Source: Gammaproteobacteria bacterium (GTDB lineage Bacteria; Pseudomonadota; Gammaproteobacteria; Pseudomonadales; Pseudomonadaceae). Taken from it: DNA of 13,967 bases. Positions within the stretch are counted from its first letter, which is position 1, and every line of letters begins with the position of its first letter. The DNA lies in the NCBI GenBank assembly GCA_012513235.1, contig JAAZCO010000097.1:1-13967 (forward strand), read 5' to 3'. Position numbers and translations under genes: made by a program. The notes beneath the pieces were generated by a model. That model searched no databases, had not been told where the DNA came from, and saw nothing but the letters and a program-made list of their open reading frames with translations. Of this stretch, positions 8,901 to 13,967 are shown piece after piece.

Positions 8901-9350
8901 ATCCCATTGTGGAATCATCGCTTGTGCTACTAAATAGGTGCGCGGTATTTCATAATCTGGAGCTTGCTCATCCTGCTGAATGATATAGCCGGCGCGATGG
9001 CACTGGAACATAATCAGCAAACGGCTTTTCTCGGTGATAGGCAGCTTGTTGGCTTCTACTTTGGCGCTGATGTCACCCCAGTGCTCAAGAAATTTTTCTG
9101 CGGGGTGGCTGATAATGTCTTTCTTACGATCCAGCGGGCATTCGGGCAAGTCAAAAAGTTCTGTATCCAGCCAGTAATTGAGAATACGTTCGCAGCGTAG
9201 GCTATTGGCGCGCTCAAGCTGGGCGGCACTGGGCTCTTGTATGCTGGAGCTAGCGGTTATGGTCTCTAACTCTGCGTTGTCACTGGCTTGGGCCAGTGCT
9301 GACTGACGGCCGAGTAGGGCGCTGAAGATGGCTTTAAACACGCCTTTCAT
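5982..9350 (-). CDS. Large UPF1/DNA2-like superfamily-1 helicase
   Basis: The 1122-residue protein is a predicted ATP-driven DNA or RNA helicase of the COG1112 type. Motifs in order: Q-motif-like Q368, Walker A GPPGTGKT (388-395), motif Ia SSSNNKAVENI (about 440-450), motif II DEAG (782-785), motif III GDPIQLEP (806-813), motif IV-like VHRRC (877-881), motif V TVHTFQGKE (1011-1019) and motif VI NVAVTRAKHH (1050-1059). All catalytic positions look intact. About 330 residues separate motifs Ia and II, far more than a minimal core, and about 370 precede Walker A without a recognised domain. No PLD, REase or other nuclease motif is evident. The start is placed at 9350, where AAGGA lies nine bases upstream and the protein begins MKGVFKAIF. 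The frame extends to an ATG at 9509, but that part is low-complexity and lacks a ribosome site. The role could be genome maintenance or defence; the sequence does not decide. Confidence 0.92.
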   Translation of the reverse strand: MKGVFKAIFSALLGRQSALAQASDNAELETITASSSIQEPSAAQLERANSLRCERILNYWLDTELFDLPECPLDRKKDIISHPAEKFLEHWGDISAKVEANKLPITEKSRLLIMFQCHRAGYIIQQDEQAPDYEIPRTYLVAQAMIPQWDAELQQLTWLRSDENQDVVFNIATIRTLYRRCNSSIPSNMSLAQWFEARVESIENILKGGLDTEEHTPLTSAELQQRIISINRELADEFWPDQDARDYMLQHCQPIESSTEQEAKEDTPGRLKNGAVTFRWRFCYYPEENESQQLGPFFVKDLENTIHTVSSEGSAGLSTPLRAYLLGHSQQIEIGNAANQGDFFTARTTDLVRGRWPENPKYGLSLLQAFAVNVARQVASNPIVAVNGPPGTGKTTLLKDIIADQFVARTHALNTLSEKDNWLDDAEVFTTVLQHSMLVSSSNNKAVENISKELPALSQLADEFSESVSHFRELAPEGDWGVFCATLGNSANRTAFKKQLGKVRDHFKNINDIFSLNHFYNTLKKNGLEGAEETITRFTTQWQQQHKILALIADIKQCRAYTHTDHSVFLEPFTLALFNIEQGELSIEKFAGIWATYSEEQWDCALESLEAFKRQWFGRKLYTAHREDKLSKAKADFQTLYAQLQGTSAADWDLDAHQHLISPTAYAPQAGESIEAAEQRLQLSSPLGSKKLNHHRSALFASAVRLNEAILESSAEQFSKHWDAVEQLIDGRLDTIEDIPEHQQLWSILFLFFPVVSTSLSSAENQFKLMQKREGFGLLMIDEAGQAVNYHIVGLLQRCRQAIFVGDPIQLEPVVSMAPSIDRSIARDFLHISNQDGAPQWGDRYLVSSSSAQAMADRAGRYMAKIGERTVGIPLLVHRRCTEPMFSIANRIAYDNKMVIASQPYDWSAIPSGWIHVAEEPAKLKGKGYANGTEAATAIRLVQFLVEQHPDMVKGGVYIITPFSKMRNELHAQWKTLHQDASNHSWMLKALGTDKAATTDSDLFRKENIGTVHTFQGKEASTVILCTAASKARKNIGGMGWVNSKPNLLNVAVTRAKHHLFVIGNQEDWAEGTLSATLQNTGMHSFADLESFMQQSACDFASQPSVTHTPKPVASLVSFDFS

Positions 9351-9359
9351 ACAATAAAT

Positions 9360-9364
9360 TCCTT
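9360..9364 (-). promoter_or_regulatory. Ribosome binding site deciding the helicase start
   Basis: AAGGA read leftward is nine bases upstream of the ATG at 9350. No comparable site precedes the in-frame ATG at 9509. This shortens the protein from 1175 to 1122 residues and leaves a divergent gap of about 240 bases to the gene at 9592. Confidence 0.6.
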
Positions 9365-9417
9365 TTAATATGCGTTGTTGCAGGTGATTGGCAACTGCGC
9401 TATCAGCACATAGTGAA

Positions 9418-9446
9418 TTGAAATGCGCCAAAGCATAGCTGAAAAT
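9418..9446 (+). promoter_or_regulatory. Weak candidate promoter for the SrfA-like gene
   Basis: TTGAAA (9418-9423) and GAAAAT (9441-9446) are spaced by 17 bases in the divergent gap between the helicase and the rightward gene. The -35 matches five of six consensus bases and the -10 four of six. Transcription would start near 9453, about 140 bases before the chosen ATG. This is weak evidence. Confidence 0.2.
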
Positions 9447-9591
9447 AACGCAGCTAGCAGTGCTTTGTGCCACGCCATGCGCTAGATAAGTTGCTGCAGC
9501 CCTAGGCAAACACCGATGAACCCCTTAGACTTTGCAGCCCATTATTTTACTTCCAGATGTTGCGCTGCGCCGGTACAGGCAGGGCTTGGTT

Positions 9592-10227
9592 ATGACTAGG
9601 GCTGTAGATGCTCTCAACGTTCACATATACGCAGCGCGACATTCTATGCAGACAATTCTAACTCGCCCCACCTTGTACAGCGCTTTAAGTCATGCCGAGC
9701 ATGCGCACAAGCACAGCCTGTTGCAGCGTTGTGCGCCGCAGGTGGCTCATCTACTCGCCAGCAGCCGTGCCAATAGTACTGGATACTGGGAGTGGTGCAC
9801 GCCTTTAACTGGTCCAGTGCTGCCTTTTGTACAACTGTCGGTGGTGCAACAGCAACGTCTATTGAAAACTCTAGCTGAACGTCAACAGGCCTTAGCCCAA
9901 GTGGCTGAGCAATTGAGGCATAGCGGTGAACAAGCTCTAGCTGAGATCCTTGCTGGCGTAGCGGGTGAGACCGATGTGAGTTGTTTGTTCAGTGTGGGCG
10001 GTGAGCCGGTGCTGACGGGTTGGTATGGCCCAGCTGATACGTTAGCGCCTGCTGCCAGCCCAGTGTCTTATCTCGCCGCCGATCATGCAGCGATGGCGAT
10101 GGCTGCGGGAGCAGCGGCACGGGCACCAGTGCCACAACACAAATCGCACAAGCCTTGGCTAGTGCTGGGTGCGGTGTTACTGGGAGTGGTCGTGCTGGCG
10201 CTGGGCTTTAGCGCTTGGCAGCTCTAA
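9592..10227 (+). CDS. SrfA-like tail-anchored protein
   Basis: The 211-residue protein has no signal peptide. It contains a YWEWCTPLTGPVLPF segment (65-79), a coiled-coil-like glutamine/alanine-rich helix (QQQRLLKTLAERQQALAQ, about 86-103), then FSVGGEPVLTGW (133-144), an alanine/proline-rich linker and one hydrophobic segment (about 189-207) ending almost at the C terminus. The aromatic segment, the helix and the GxPVLTxWG-like motif in this order recall SrfA-family proteins (Salmonella SrfABC 'virulence factor' annotation). That assignment is from memory of the family pattern and is tentative, and no SrfB or SrfC gene lies in the window. Topology suggests a cytoplasmic domain anchored in the inner membrane by its tail. 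The start at 9592 has AGGG seven bases upstream; a TTG at 9532 and an ATG at 9646 are alternatives. It is followed by a lipoprotein gene 139 bases downstream. Confidence 0.7.
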   Translation: MTRAVDALNVHIYAARHSMQTILTRPTLYSALSHAEHAHKHSLLQRCAPQVAHLLASSRANSTGYWEWCTPLTGPVLPFVQLSVVQQQRLLKTLAERQQALAQVAEQLRHSGEQALAEILAGVAGETDVSCLFSVGGEPVLTGWYGPADTLAPAASPVSYLAADHAAMAMAAGAAARAPVPQHKSHKPWLVLGAVLLGVVVLALGFSAWQL

Positions 10228-10235
10228 CGATTTAA

Positions 10236-10320
10236 CAGATTTCAGCAGCAATCTGCCACTTCTAAAGTGGTGGCAAGTGCATGGATACAGTTGGCTGGGT
10301 AGCGCAGTGCGCAGCGCCAA
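10236..10320 (+). other. Inverted-repeat-rich spacer upstream of the lipoprotein gene
   Basis: Three small hairpins can be drawn in succession: CAGATT/AATCTG (10236-10241/10250-10255); CCACTT/AAGTGG (10256-10261/10265-10270) with an alternative register TGCCAC/GTGGCA (10254-10259/10269-10274); and TTGGC/GCCAA (10291-10295/10316-10320) enclosing GCGC-AGT-GCGC (10302-10312). None is followed by a T run, so a simple intrinsic terminator is unlikely. They might attenuate between the two genes or structure the lipoprotein leader. Confidence 0.3.
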
Positions 10321-10366
10321 TTTACAGATACCATAACCGGCGCAGCGCGCCACACAAGGAGTAACA

Positions 10367-10729
10367 ATGAAAGTATTAACAGGTTTGATCAAGTTCGGAT
10401 CAGTGGTCGCACTGGCTGCAGCACTGGCGGCGTGTGGTGGTGGACCATCGGATTCTGAAGTGCGTACGGCCTTAGAGAAGCGCATTAAAAATGATCTAGG
10501 TGCCCTCAGCGGTCTAGCGAGTCTGACCGGTGGTGATGCACAGAAAATGATGGACAGTATGATACCCAAGATTGAAAACATCTCTGTGCAAGGGTGTGAC
10601 TCAATCGGCAATGATGTGTATCAGTGCAGCGTTGAAGCGACTCTGAAGATGATGGGTAAAGAAGATCTCATTATGGAAGATATTCGCCTGAAAAAGAGCA
10701 GCGAAGGTGAGTGGTTAATCGTACGTTAA
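10367..10729 (+). CDS. Small outer-membrane lipoprotein, function unknown
   Basis: The 120-residue precursor has a clear type II signal peptide: a basic start, a hydrophobic alanine-rich stretch and the lipobox LAAC with lipidated Cys23. Gly at +2 and no Asp predict sorting to the outer membrane. The mature part begins with a short GGG linker. It continues with an amphipathic helix (SEVRTALEKRIKNDLGAL), then a region with Cys77 and Cys87 that could form a disulfide, and ends in a beta-rich ITMED-like stretch closing with EGEWLIVR. I do not recognise a named family. The start is secure: AAGGAG lies five to six bases upstream of the ATG. It is preceded by the SrfA-like gene on the same strand and followed by a strong terminator shared with the convergent small gene. 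Confidence 0.9.
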   Translation: MKVLTGLIKFGSVVALAAALAACGGGPSDSEVRTALEKRIKNDLGALSGLASLTGGDAQKMMDSMIPKIENISVQGCDSIGNDVYQCSVEATLKMMGKEDLIMEDIRLKKSSEGEWLIVR

Positions 10730-10766
10730 TTCAGTTCGATGGCAGGCTTATTTGAGTTTGCTAAAT

Positions 10767-10805
10767 AAAAAACGCGCAGTGGAGTGATTCCATGCGCGTT
10801 TTTTT
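10767..10805. terminator. Bidirectional intrinsic terminator
   Basis: The stem ACGCGCA/TGCGCGT (10772-10778 with 10792-10798) continues with TGGA/TCCA after a one-base bulge. It is flanked by AAAAAA on the left and TTTTTTT on the right (10799-10805). It lies between two convergent genes and has a T run on both strands, so it should stop transcription of both. Confidence 0.9.
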
Positions 10806-10841
10806 ATGACTGAGAAATAATGTATATACAGGCTGTCTAGC

Positions 10842-11126
10842 CTATTTTTTCCAGTAGTTATTGGCTGCAGCAACTGTCTGATAGTTAGTGGCAACAGTCT
10901 GCGCGGCGGCAATCAGGTTGTCGGCATCAGTTTCGTATTCAGCGCGTACGGCTGTGCGTTTTTCTGCTGAAGGCTGAGTAAATTTAACCGCCATACGTGA
11001 GAGTTTAATCGCCAGTTCATAGCCTTCTTGTGGTGTAGCAGTTTCTAGAGTCGTGAGCCATTGCTCAGCAAAGGCGGCAGGGCTGAGTAGGGTCGTCAGG
11101 CACAATGCAGTTAGGAGTTTTTTCAT
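10842..11126 (-). CDS. Small secreted (periplasmic) protein, function unknown
   Basis: The 94-residue precursor has a textbook Sec signal peptide: MKK, a hydrophobic core, and AFA|EQW as the likely cleavage site near residue 20. The mature protein has about 74 residues, no cysteine, and seems mostly helical, with a hydrophobic/charged helix (GYELAIKLSRMAVKF) and a second helix running into an alanine/threonine-rich tail that ends NNYWKK. I recognise no family. The ribosome site is weak (AGAGCGAG ending seven bases upstream), yet the signal peptide, the length and the downstream terminator make it a convincing gene. A perfect -10 hexamer lies just upstream. It converges with the lipoprotein gene and is divergent from pqqF across about 310 bases. 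Confidence 0.82.
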   Translation of the reverse strand: MKKLLTALCLTTLLSPAAFAEQWLTTLETATPQEGYELAIKLSRMAVKFTQPSAEKRTAVRAEYETDADNLIAAAQTVATNYQTVAAANNYWKK

Positions 11127-11144
11127 AGTCGACTCGCTCTTGTA

Positions 11145-11150
11145 ATTATA
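11145..11150 (-). promoter_or_regulatory. -10 element for the small secreted protein
   Basis: TATAAT, identical to consensus, is read leftward 18 bases before the start codon. Transcription would begin near 11138, giving a very short leader of about a dozen bases. No TTGACA-like box stands 16-18 bases upstream and there is no extended TG, so an activator may be needed or the match may be chance. Confidence 0.35.
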
Positions 11151-11372
11151 GTTTTTAGCGTTCTTACAGGATTAGAAGAACTGTGTGCAGTGTGTCGAGT
11201 ATTGCGCTGCATTAGCAACTCTACTTTGGTGCTTTTTCATAAAAGTTATCATTAATACTTTAGTGTTTTGCGGCAGCTGTTCGTTATGAGTGAACCACTG
11301 TTGTAGAGACGTTATGTTGCTGCTGAGACCTATTAAATATGATGCCGCAACAGCCTCAGGCATTAAATAATC

Positions 11373-11386
11373 AGTGCTAAAGCACT
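11373..11386. promoter_or_regulatory. Short palindrome upstream of pqqF, possible operator
   Basis: AGTGCT and AGCACT are exact reverse complements separated by two A. The element ends 54 bases before the pqqF start codon, a suitable place for a regulator site. A 14-base palindrome of this kind can occur by chance, so the call rests on position. Confidence 0.25.
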
Positions 11387-11440
11387 ATTGCATAAGAAGC
11401 GGAGTGGCTTGATTGTGGGGCTATCAGTTTTGAGGTTGTT

Positions 11441-13945
11441 ATGCCGCACACAGACTTATCCCAGCCTTTATGGCATCAGGTATTCGGCGACGGTTGTGAG
11501 TTGACCGTGGTGTCCGCTGAGCATACGCAGCAATGTGCTCTGGCGCTCAGTTTTGCTGCTGGTAGTCATCATGAGCCGCCGCAGTATTTAGGTATGGCGC
11601 ATTTTTTAGAGCATTTGGTGTTTCGGGGCAGCAGTAACTACGCCTTGGACGATGGCCTGATGGCCTTTATTCAGCGCAATGGTGGCCACGTCAATGCGCA
11701 AACCCAAGCGCAACAGACCTTGTTTCACTTTCAGGTGCAGTCGTCGTTGTTTATTCAAGCGCTGGAGCGTTTGGTGGATATGCTGGTGGCACCGCGCTTA
11801 ACGGCTGAGATGCTACGCACTGAGCGTGAAGTGATTGATGAGGAATTTGCGCTCTACTGCCGTGCGCCGCAGATTTTAATGGATGCAGCCATTGCTCCAT
11901 GTTTATTAGGTCAGCATCCTTTGCAGCGCTTTTATGCAGGCAATCGTCATACCTTAGCCATTGAGGATAAAGATTTCTCCGCGATTCTGGCAGACTTTCA
12001 CCAGCGCGCCTATTTACGCAGTCGATTAAAAATTGTTGTGGTAGTGCCCAGTGCCTGGTCATCTTGGCAAGCATCGGTGTTAAGCGCTTTGCAGCCATTA
12101 ACTGAGGTGGTGCGTGATCTAGCAACGCCGCCTGTGCCTGACTTGCGTGTGTCTGAACATGCTGCGCTGCAGTTGACTGTGCCTGTGGCTGATGAGTACC
12201 TGCTGGTACATATCCCCATTAATCAGGCGGGGCAGGGTTTGGCTGAATTAGCGCAGAAAACTCGGCATGCTTTAGCATTGAACATGCCGCAGACTTTTTT
12301 AGCCTATGCCCAGCAGCACGGCTGGTGCACAGGTGTGAATGTGCGCGCTTCTTATACAGCGCAAGCGCAAGGCGTGTTGACTGTGCAATTGACCAGCCCG
12401 CAGACGCAGCATGCGCCGTTGCTCTCTGGGTTAATCCAATGGCTGCAGCAATGGCGCTTACAGTTACACTCTGAGCCACAGCAAGCGTATGAGCAGCAAG
12501 CACAGGCGCATCGCTGGTTATTAATGGAACCCTTGCACAAGGCGCAGCAGGTTTTGGCCGCAGGTGGTGTGCAACACGATGGCGTTTCGGCGCAGTGTTT
12601 AGCAGCCTTGGATGCGGTGTTGGCGGAACTTGAAAGTGGCGCTGTAGTGCAGGTGCGCGCGAGTGCGGCAGCTGTGGCGGGTGTGTATGATCAAGGCTTG
12701 CCATTGCAGATTGAGCATCTTAAGCATTATACCAATGCAGCTGCAGTTGCAGTGAGTGTGCCGCAGTTTAGTTTTCCCAGTGATTTTGCTCAGAGTTCGC
12801 AGCCTGTTGCACAGCGTGCTACTGCCGAAGTTGATCAGCCTTCCAGCATTGATATATCAACACCGCCACTGTTATACCATTTAAGCCAGTACCAGCCTGT
12901 CTCGATCGCGCAGGATTTAGCCGTGTGTTATTGGGGCTGGACGGTGCCTGATCCACAAGCCGTGGCGCAGCGCTTACCAAGTCGACTAACAGATTTGTCG
13001 GAGTTGCTCAGCTATAACGCGGTGCAATGGCATACAGAGTGTACCGCAGATATGGTGTTTATGCGTTTGACGGGGCCAGCAGCTTATGTGCCGGTGGCGC
13101 TGAAGCAAATCTTAAACCTATTGGAAACGCCCTTTATTGCTGCGCCCGTGGCACCCAGCGCGCACTTTGCTTTAAGACGTTTATTGCAGCGCGTACCGCA
13201 GGCTTTGGCCGGTGCGTTGGCCGCGCCAGAACAGGAGACGCAAATTGCCTTAGCCACTGCGCCACAAAGCGCGCTTTGGTTGGGGGCGGCTGAGTATGCA
13301 GTGTTGTTAGAGACGCGTTATCTGCAGCGTTTACAGCCTTTAAATCGCGCGGCTGTTAGCTCAGTCGCCACCGGTTGGCAGCAGCTGCCCGAGAGCGGTA
13401 CTGAGGATGCCTTGCTGGTGGTGCATATACCGTTGCCGGCAGAGGATATTCAGCATAAAGACCGCCTGCGCTTAATTAATCGCGTCTGTGCTCAGCATTT
13501 TCAAACCGCCTTACAGCGCACTCTGCGCGATGAACAAGCCTTATGCTATGCGGTATTTGTGTTGCCCTATGCGGAAGGCGAGCATGAGGGATTGGTCTGT
13601 GCGGTGCAGTCGAGCAAAGTCAGCGCTGTGCAGTTACTCAGAGAGTTGCGTCAGTGTTTGGCAGAGTTTCAGGCGCAGCTGCCTGAGCATCTTCAAACTT
13701 TACAGGCAGATATCAGGGTGCAAACCGCGCAACTGCAGCAGCACAGCTTAAGTGTCGAGCGTAGCAGTGCCATGCTGTTTAGACATTGGCGTGAGCAGCG
13801 TTTAACCAGCGGGGTGCAGGCTGAAGTGCAAGCGCAAGAGTACGTCAGTGCTGAGCTGATTGAGCACTATTGCCAGGCGCTGCAGGTGCACAGTCGTTGG
13901 TTGCTACTCAGCAATCAAAGTGCGGATGCCTCTGTGCTCGGTTAA
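11441..13945 (+). CDS. pqqF: M16 zinc peptidase PqqF (PQQ biosynthesis)
   Basis: The 834-residue protein is an insulinase/pitrilysin-family metallopeptidase. The inverted zinc motif HFLEH gives ligands His54 and His58 with catalytic Glu57. The distal ligand is Glu135 in REVIDEEF, at the normal spacing of about 76 residues. The surrounding pattern (AAGSHHEPP, GLMAFIQRNGGHVNA, YAGNRHTLAI, ADFHQRAY) follows PqqF of pseudomonads closely. As known for the family, the C-terminal part is much more divergent and very rich in Gln, Ala and Leu. PqqF helps process the PqqA peptide after its crosslinking, releasing the PQQ precursor. No signal peptide is seen, so it should be cytoplasmic. The start has GAGG five bases upstream of the ATG. 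In Pseudomonas pqqF stands at the head of pqqFABCDE, so pqqA is expected right after the window; only 22 bases remain. Confidence 0.85.
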   Translation: MPHTDLSQPLWHQVFGDGCELTVVSAEHTQQCALALSFAAGSHHEPPQYLGMAHFLEHLVFRGSSNYALDDGLMAFIQRNGGHVNAQTQAQQTLFHFQVQSSLFIQALERLVDMLVAPRLTAEMLRTEREVIDEEFALYCRAPQILMDAAIAPCLLGQHPLQRFYAGNRHTLAIEDKDFSAILADFHQRAYLRSRLKIVVVVPSAWSSWQASVLSALQPLTEVVRDLATPPVPDLRVSEHAALQLTVPVADEYLLVHIPINQAGQGLAELAQKTRHALALNMPQTFLAYAQQHGWCTGVNVRASYTAQAQGVLTVQLTSPQTQHAPLLSGLIQWLQQWRLQLHSEPQQAYEQQAQAHRWLLMEPLHKAQQVLAAGGVQHDGVSAQCLAALDAVLAELESGAVVQVRASAAAVAGVYDQGLPLQIEHLKHYTNAAAVAVSVPQFSFPSDFAQSSQPVAQRATAEVDQPSSIDISTPPLLYHLSQYQPVSIAQDLAVCYWGWTVPDPQAVAQRLPSRLTDLSELLSYNAVQWHTECTADMVFMRLTGPAAYVPVALKQILNLLETPFIAAPVAPSAHFALRRLLQRVPQALAGALAAPEQETQIALATAPQSALWLGAAEYAVLLETRYLQRLQPLNRAAVSSVATGWQQLPESGTEDALLVVHIPLPAEDIQHKDRLRLINRVCAQHFQTALQRTLRDEQALCYAVFVLPYAEGEHEGLVCAVQSSKVSAVQLLRELRQCLAEFQAQLPEHLQTLQADIRVQTAQLQQHSLSVERSSAMLFRHWREQRLTSGVQAEVQAQEYVSAELIEHYCQALQVHSRWLLLSNQSADASVLG

Positions 13946-13967
13946 GAAAAACAGCTTCTGCAGCGCG

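Larger units (their letters stand above)
11127..11440. other. Intergenic region upstream of pqqF without a convincing gene
   Basis: These bases are AT-rich and hold the -10 box of the leftward small gene. They also hold an inverted repeat AGTGCT-AA-AGCACT (11373-11386), which could be an operator for the rightward gene, and the pqqF ribosome site GAGG (11432-11435). A 63-codon leftward open frame (11172-11363) has no ribosome site, signal peptide or recognisable domain and is not called. No clear sigma-70 promoter for pqqF was found. Confidence 0.6.

Noticed and set aside
9365..9394. Leftward promoter-like pair TTGCCA (9389-9394) and TATTAA (9365-9370), spacing 18, before the helicase
   Set aside because: Good hexamers, but transcription would start near 9358, beyond the ribosome site at 9360-9364, so the message would lack it.
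9351..9509. N-terminal extension of the helicase to an ATG at 9509
   Set aside because: No ribosome site there, unlike the ATG at 9350, and the extra 53 residues look like translated intergenic DNA.
10177..10611. 144-codon leftward open frame overlapping the SrfA-like and lipoprotein genes
   Set aside because: It covers the lipoprotein's clear lipobox and ribosome site on the other strand, and has no domain of its own.
11172..11363. 63-codon leftward open frame between the small secreted protein and pqqF
   Set aside because: No ribosome site, no signal peptide or domain, and the composition looks like spacer DNA.
12219..12704. 161-codon leftward open frame inside pqqF
   Set aside because: Antisense to a well-supported peptidase gene and rich in low-complexity Ala, Pro, His and Arg, as expected from antisense reading of a Gln/Ala-rich gene.

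Overview
The window reads as chromosomal DNA of a gammaproteobacterium, most likely Pseudomonas in the broad sense or a close lower-GC relative. The supports are a complete tRNA-Asp with encoded CCA, a pqqF-type peptidase gene in the position where Pseudomonas pqq operons begin, and composition near 50% GC by eye, which is lower than typical Pseudomonas. The genus is an inference.

Left part (1-3421): tRNA-Asp and its hairpin terminator converge with a leftward gene for a 686-residue protein carrying two AAA+ ATPase modules. Divergently from it runs a WYL-domain transcriptional regulator. The two 5' ends are so close that their Shine-Dalgarno sequences form the two arms of one inverted repeat. 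The pair looks like a self-contained unit in which the regulator controls the ATPase. Its job is unknown.

Middle (3381-9350): after a long perfect hairpin comes a leftward TonB-dependent outer-membrane receptor with signal peptide and TonB-box-like segment. Upstream of it on the same strand is a 1122-residue superfamily-1 (UPF1/DNA2-like) helicase with a full motif set and a very large insertion in the first RecA-like domain. The receptor seems to have its own promoter, so the two need not form an operon.

Right-middle (9351-11440): divergent from the helicase is a tail-anchored protein resembling SrfA-family proteins, then a small outer-membrane lipoprotein. A small leftward secreted protein converges with the lipoprotein on a shared terminator. 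The roughly 310 bases after it hold no convincing gene.

Right end (11441-13945): an M16 zinc peptidase closely resembling PqqF of Pseudomonas. The rest of a pyrroloquinoline quinone (PQQ) operon is expected just beyond the right edge.

No insertion sequence, CRISPR array, prophage gene or integrase is visible. The least explained parts are the AAA+/WYL pair, the large solitary helicase, and the SrfA-like gene standing alone beside that helicase.
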